From assembly GCA_946482005.1 (NCBI GenBank), contig CAMLPV010000011.1, forward strand, positions 71,276 through 104,141: a stretch of DNA of 32,866 bases. The letters run 5' to 3'. The notes under the pieces are model-generated. The model had not been told where the DNA came from. It saw only the letters and a list, made by a program, of their open reading frames with translations, and did not search any database. Positions 29,862 to 32,866 of the stretch are shown here, in pieces (positions within the stretch are counted from its first letter, which is position 1; each line of letters begins with the position of its first letter). The translations under genes and the position numbers were made by a program. Origin of the DNA: an uncultured Gilliamella sp. (GTDB taxonomy: Bacteria > Pseudomonadota > Gammaproteobacteria > Enterobacterales > Orbaceae).

Positions 29862-30398
29862 GGGATTAATGCTAAAAAGATATTTATTTAAGAAAAAAAC
29901 AGAATAAAGGCTGATTGATTAACTAAGTGCTGATCTTAACAAAGAATGAAAAAGTAGCAGTATCGTGAATAATGTATTCTTACCAACCGTATTCACGTTA
30001 AAAAAATTTACCTACATTTTCAATTCACAATTTAATCATGACATGTTTATTTTGGATTAGATATCAGTTAGACAACAATGCGATAGTGTCTATCAAACTA
30101 TTAACCCAAAATTAATTTTTTTAATTTTCAACATCTACCATGTTTACTTAAAGTTAAGAAAGTTAATTTAAATCTTAATTTGCACACTATAGTGACAAAT
30201 AAAACAGATAGTTATCGATAGACAATTGTAATTTCTTGTAAAAAATATTCAGGAGTCTATACCGTTTCAAAATAATTTCACAATAAAATTAAACTACTAC
30301 TGCTACATAAATCTATATTAAAAATCCTCAAGGGTTAAAAGAAGTTTCCTTTATTTTCCAAAATAAAATAACTCACTATAACAAATATTGAATTTTTT
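29862..30398. other. Non-coding spacer between mtlR and the exported protein gene
   Basis: About 540 bp, very AT-rich, no supportable ORF. It contains an 8-bp inverted repeat with an 18-nt loop (CGTGAATA at 29964-29971, TATTCACG at 29990-29997), followed by an A-run on the plus strand, so it does not form a plus-strand terminator. No clear terminator was found for mtlR or for the leftward operon ending at 30399. Confidence 0.45.
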
Positions 30399-31319
30399 TT
30401 ATTTATTCATTACGACGGGCTCAAATTTATACTGCGTTTTTTCAGTTACCAATTCATCAAGTTTATCTAAAAATAGTTTAATTTCATTATTTTTATAATA
30501 GGGAGAATGGTCATTCCAGATAACGCAATCATTTAGTTTAAAACAGCTTTCTATTTTATATCCATCTTTGCCATTTTCTCTCGGATCTGAAAAATGGGAG
30601 CCTTTTAAAAACAAAGTTGGAAATAATTTGAAATAATCATGTTTACCTTTGTATTTGGTTTCGTTATTTTGTGTTAAACATTGAATTTCGCCATTAGTTA
30701 GCTGGCATATTTTGTTTGCGTATTTAATTATTGCATTATTGGTAATTTTGTATAATAACGTTTCATTAAAAGGATAAGCGCTCAATTTATAGATATTAAC
30801 TTCAGTTAAATCCTTTTTATCAAAAATCGCCTTAGTATATAGTTGACGCGCTTGATGATAAGATAAATCATCCTTATCCATTAAAATCATTTGCATTTTA
30901 TCATATAAAGTTTTAAATTCCTGTGGGTAAGATTCTCTATTCCATCTATTACAGCTTCCATCCGTAAAACAGATTTCCAAATCAGCATCCTCGGGAGTAA
31001 CATGATAAGATTTCGTTAAAAAAACATCTGGCACAAAATCATTAATATTATTATGCGCTAAAAATAAGCTTTCTTTAGGTATTGGGCAATAAAATGAATT
31101 ACAAATTGCATTTTTCTTTAATATTATTATTAAATTAGCTGTAATTTTATAATCAGATAACGGCAAACCCAGGGGAGCACAAAAAATTGGATTACAAATG
31201 TCAAAATTATACAAAGTAACCGACATAATATCTTTACGATTATATGTATTAGCATTAGCCATAAAATTAATGAAGAAAAGTAATAATAATATTTTATAAA
31301 AAAAACTTTTTAACTTCAT
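30399..31319 (-). CDS. Exported protein, candidate immunity partner of the zinc protease
   Basis: A 306-residue protein; the start at MKLKSFFYKILLLLFFINFM is chosen because AAGGAA lies about 7 nt upstream, and the longer open frame to 31343 would overlap the upstream gene. A Sec signal peptide (about 1-23, ending MANA) is followed by a Cys-rich mature part with paired Cys motifs (CNPIFC, CNSFYC, CFTDGSC, CQLTNGEIQC, CFKLNDC). These are suited to disulfides, which implies the periplasm. CFTDGSCNRWN and CFKLNDCVIWND look like an internal repeat, suggesting two related halves. It lies 10 bp after the zinc protease gene in the same operon. Position, size and export fit an immunity protein against a periplasm-acting toxin; there is no direct family evidence. 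Confidence 0.7.
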   Translation of the reverse strand: MKLKSFFYKILLLLFFINFMANANTYNRKDIMSVTLYNFDICNPIFCAPLGLPLSDYKITANLIIILKKNAICNSFYCPIPKESLFLAHNNINDFVPDVFLTKSYHVTPEDADLEICFTDGSCNRWNRESYPQEFKTLYDKMQMILMDKDDLSYHQARQLYTKAIFDKKDLTEVNIYKLSAYPFNETLLYKITNNAIIKYANKICQLTNGEIQCLTQNNETKYKGKHDYFKLFPTLFLKGSHFSDPRENGKDGYKIESCFKLNDCVIWNDHSPYYKNNEIKLFLDKLDELVTEKTQYKFEPVVMNK

Positions 31320-31329
31320 AAGGTATTCC

Positions 31330-32823
31330 TTATTTTTTTTCAATACTTCGATCTTCGCGCATCAAATCCCATTGCCATTTATAAAAAGAATACATTTTAC
31401 CTCTGTAACGATTATCTTTTTTAGATAGAACCTGTTGGTTTTTATTATTAATATAATTGAACTTTTTTTCAATTGAATTATTAAAAGTAGGAAAAAAAGC
31501 ATAATCCATATAGTTTTCAGTGTAACCATGATGAAAGACATATTTGTTATACTTATCTGTAAATATATGGCTTAAAGAAAACGTATGTGCAGCTTCGTGA
31601 ACAAGCGTATGATCATCATTAAGACCTTTTGCAAATATACTTAAAATATTTCCATACTCTAATTTTGAACTAAATTTCCAATTTTTCTCTTTACCTGAAG
31701 CTAGACCATAAAGTCCACCATTTAAAGGCGATAATGTTGTAAATAAAAGATAAGTATAAAAATGTCCATCCTCATTGACTAATCCTCCCTCTGGTCGATT
31801 TTTTCCGTAATTCTCATATAAAGCGCATAAGCGTTCAGTTATAGTAAAAGCATCATACCTATCTTCCATAAAGGTTTTATTTTTTATATCATTTAAAAAA
31901 CTTCTAACATCATCATTACTCTCAACATTAGATAATTTAACCAGATCTAACTCTTCACCTAAAATAACTTCCGTTCGAATCATAGCTTGATTAAAAGATT
32001 GATATTTATAAAGATACTCAAATGATTTATGCGCCTGAGGATATATTTTATTACCTTTTTCATCATATTCAGTAATCACATTTACCACTACAATCTTGGC
32101 TTTACCGATATTATCATTTTGATATATCATTAGTTTACCGACTTCAACTTTCGTTGGCCCTTGTTTTGCAAAAACTCTGATCTCTTCATGCTTCTTAAGA
32201 GTATCGCCAAAACATTTAATATTTACGGTGCTATCGAGTTGATAATAATTAATTGTTGGTGTACCAGTATTTTTATCAAGTGAGCGAGGTTTCTTTGGTG
32301 TTTGTAGAAAACGTGAAATAGAAATTTTATTAGGAGTAATTTTTAAACATGGTTTACTAGGTTCGAAAATAATCTCTGTACCATCATCAATAATCTCATC
32401 AATTTCATCAAGTTGCAGGGTTAGATTAATCCCATCTTGATGCATTGTCGATCCAGCATTCCCTGTAACGTTACAAGCAAAAATTGACAACCATGCTGGA
32501 TAGTAATCTATTCCATAAGGTGTAATTGAATTCTTTATATCTCTATTGTATTCTTCTCGCAAATCGTCAGGATTTTTGCATAAGGGTACCGCTTTATTTA
32601 AGTAAACAAAATCCCTATTCGACTTAAAATCAACATCTACCTTTTCTATTGGATAAATATATTCATCACGTAACCAATCAAAACCATATTCACCTCGATA
32701 ACTGTAATTACTTTTTTCTTTAAGTGTATCAGGTCGTCTAAAATGAATAGTAAATTTTCGCAAACAAGAAGTTGAAGTTTGACCTATTGGTGGACTAGTT
32801 TTAGGAAAATCACATACTGCCAT
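31330..32823 (-). CDS. Metzincin-like zinc metallopeptidase, candidate T6SS-type effector
   Basis: A 497-residue protein without signal peptide or membrane helix. The C-terminal part has the long zinc signature HEAAHTFSLSH (409-419; 31567-31599), that is HExxHxxxxxH, and 20 residues later a Met in NYMDY that fits the metzincin Met-turn. The catalytic set therefore looks complete. The N-terminal part (about 22-115) includes FTIHFRRPD and YRGEYGFDWLRDEY and resembles, in my judgement only, leading domains of secreted effector proteins. A middle Ig-like stretch (about 135-230) follows. A leaderless enzyme followed within 10 bp by an exported Cys-rich protein is a typical layout for a T6SS effector/immunity pair. 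No VgrG, Hcp or PAAR gene is in view; anything upstream is off-window. Ribosome site AAGGAA. Confidence 0.75.
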   Translation of the reverse strand: MAVCDFPKTSPPIGQTSTSCLRKFTIHFRRPDTLKEKSNYSYRGEYGFDWLRDEYIYPIEKVDVDFKSNRDFVYLNKAVPLCKNPDDLREEYNRDIKNSITPYGIDYYPAWLSIFACNVTGNAGSTMHQDGINLTLQLDEIDEIIDDGTEIIFEPSKPCLKITPNKISISRFLQTPKKPRSLDKNTGTPTINYYQLDSTVNIKCFGDTLKKHEEIRVFAKQGPTKVEVGKLMIYQNDNIGKAKIVVVNVITEYDEKGNKIYPQAHKSFEYLYKYQSFNQAMIRTEVILGEELDLVKLSNVESNDDVRSFLNDIKNKTFMEDRYDAFTITERLCALYENYGKNRPEGGLVNEDGHFYTYLLFTTLSPLNGGLYGLASGKEKNWKFSSKLEYGNILSIFAKGLNDDHTLVHEAAHTFSLSHIFTDKYNKYVFHHGYTENYMDYAFFPTFNNSIEKKFNYINNKNQQVLSKKDNRYRGKMYSFYKWQWDLMREDRSIEKK

Positions 32824-32866
32824 ATCTAAATTCCTTTTTTATTATATTTATAATAAATCATTAATT

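Overview
The window is AT-rich Gammaproteobacterial chromosome. Gene content and gene forms (IICBA mannitol PTS with mtlD-mtlR, glmU-glmS, HemG-type protoporphyrinogen oxidase, SohB, TypA, an aspartate/alanine exchange operon, a glycyl-radical enzyme activase) and the very AT-rich spacers suggest an Orbaceae-like gut symbiont such as Gilliamella. That identification is an inference from gene content; no rRNA or other marker gene is present.

Layout. 1-625 (-): 5'-proximal part of a glycyl-radical enzyme activase behind a perfect CRP box. About 814-1472 (+): shattered ROK-family sugar kinase pseudogene. 1800-7481: a reduced lambda-type prophage module. 7514-10969 (-): siderophore importer (MFS) and TonB-dependent receptor with candidate Fur boxes. 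11094-14482 (-): aspT-aspD. 14854-15933 (-): unrecognised exported protein. 16150-17219 (-): sohB. 17373-19492 (+): fhs and a stand-alone RnfB-like ferredoxin. 19554-22069 (-): typA and hemG. 22674-25895 (+): glmU-glmS. 26033-29861 (+): CRP-controlled mtlA-mtlD-mtlR. 30399-32823 (-): a metzincin-like zinc protease, a candidate T6SS-type effector, with an exported protein directly downstream as candidate immunity partner.

The most interesting part is 1800-7481. It keeps the mirror image of a lambda immunity region: a cleavable CI-type repressor flanked by two clusters of four related operators. One cluster overlaps the cI promoter and a leftward P_R-like promoter. The other overlaps a good rightward P_L-like promoter. 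Leftward transcription reaches a Q-type antiterminator with no room for cro or replication genes. Next come two tandem late promoter/terminator units, each with a second -10-like box 11 bp downstream of the first, as expected for the sigma-dependent pause that Q needs. One unit has a perfect TTGACA-N17-TATAAT promoter and carries a decayed second copy of Q. Holin, GH24 lysozyme and nested Rz/Rz1 follow, and then a 273-residue leaderless protein of unknown function. No replication, head, tail, packaging or integrase genes are seen. The arrangement reads as an SOS-inducible, antitermination-controlled lysis module with one cargo gene, resembling late-region toxin genes of Stx or APSE phages or a holin/endolysin (type 10-like) release system. 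The wiring is read from sequence; the release function is inference.

The rest is mostly core metabolism: cell-wall amino-sugar supply (GlmUS), mannitol use, formate and one-carbon metabolism, decarboxylative energy conservation (AspT/AspD) and iron acquisition.
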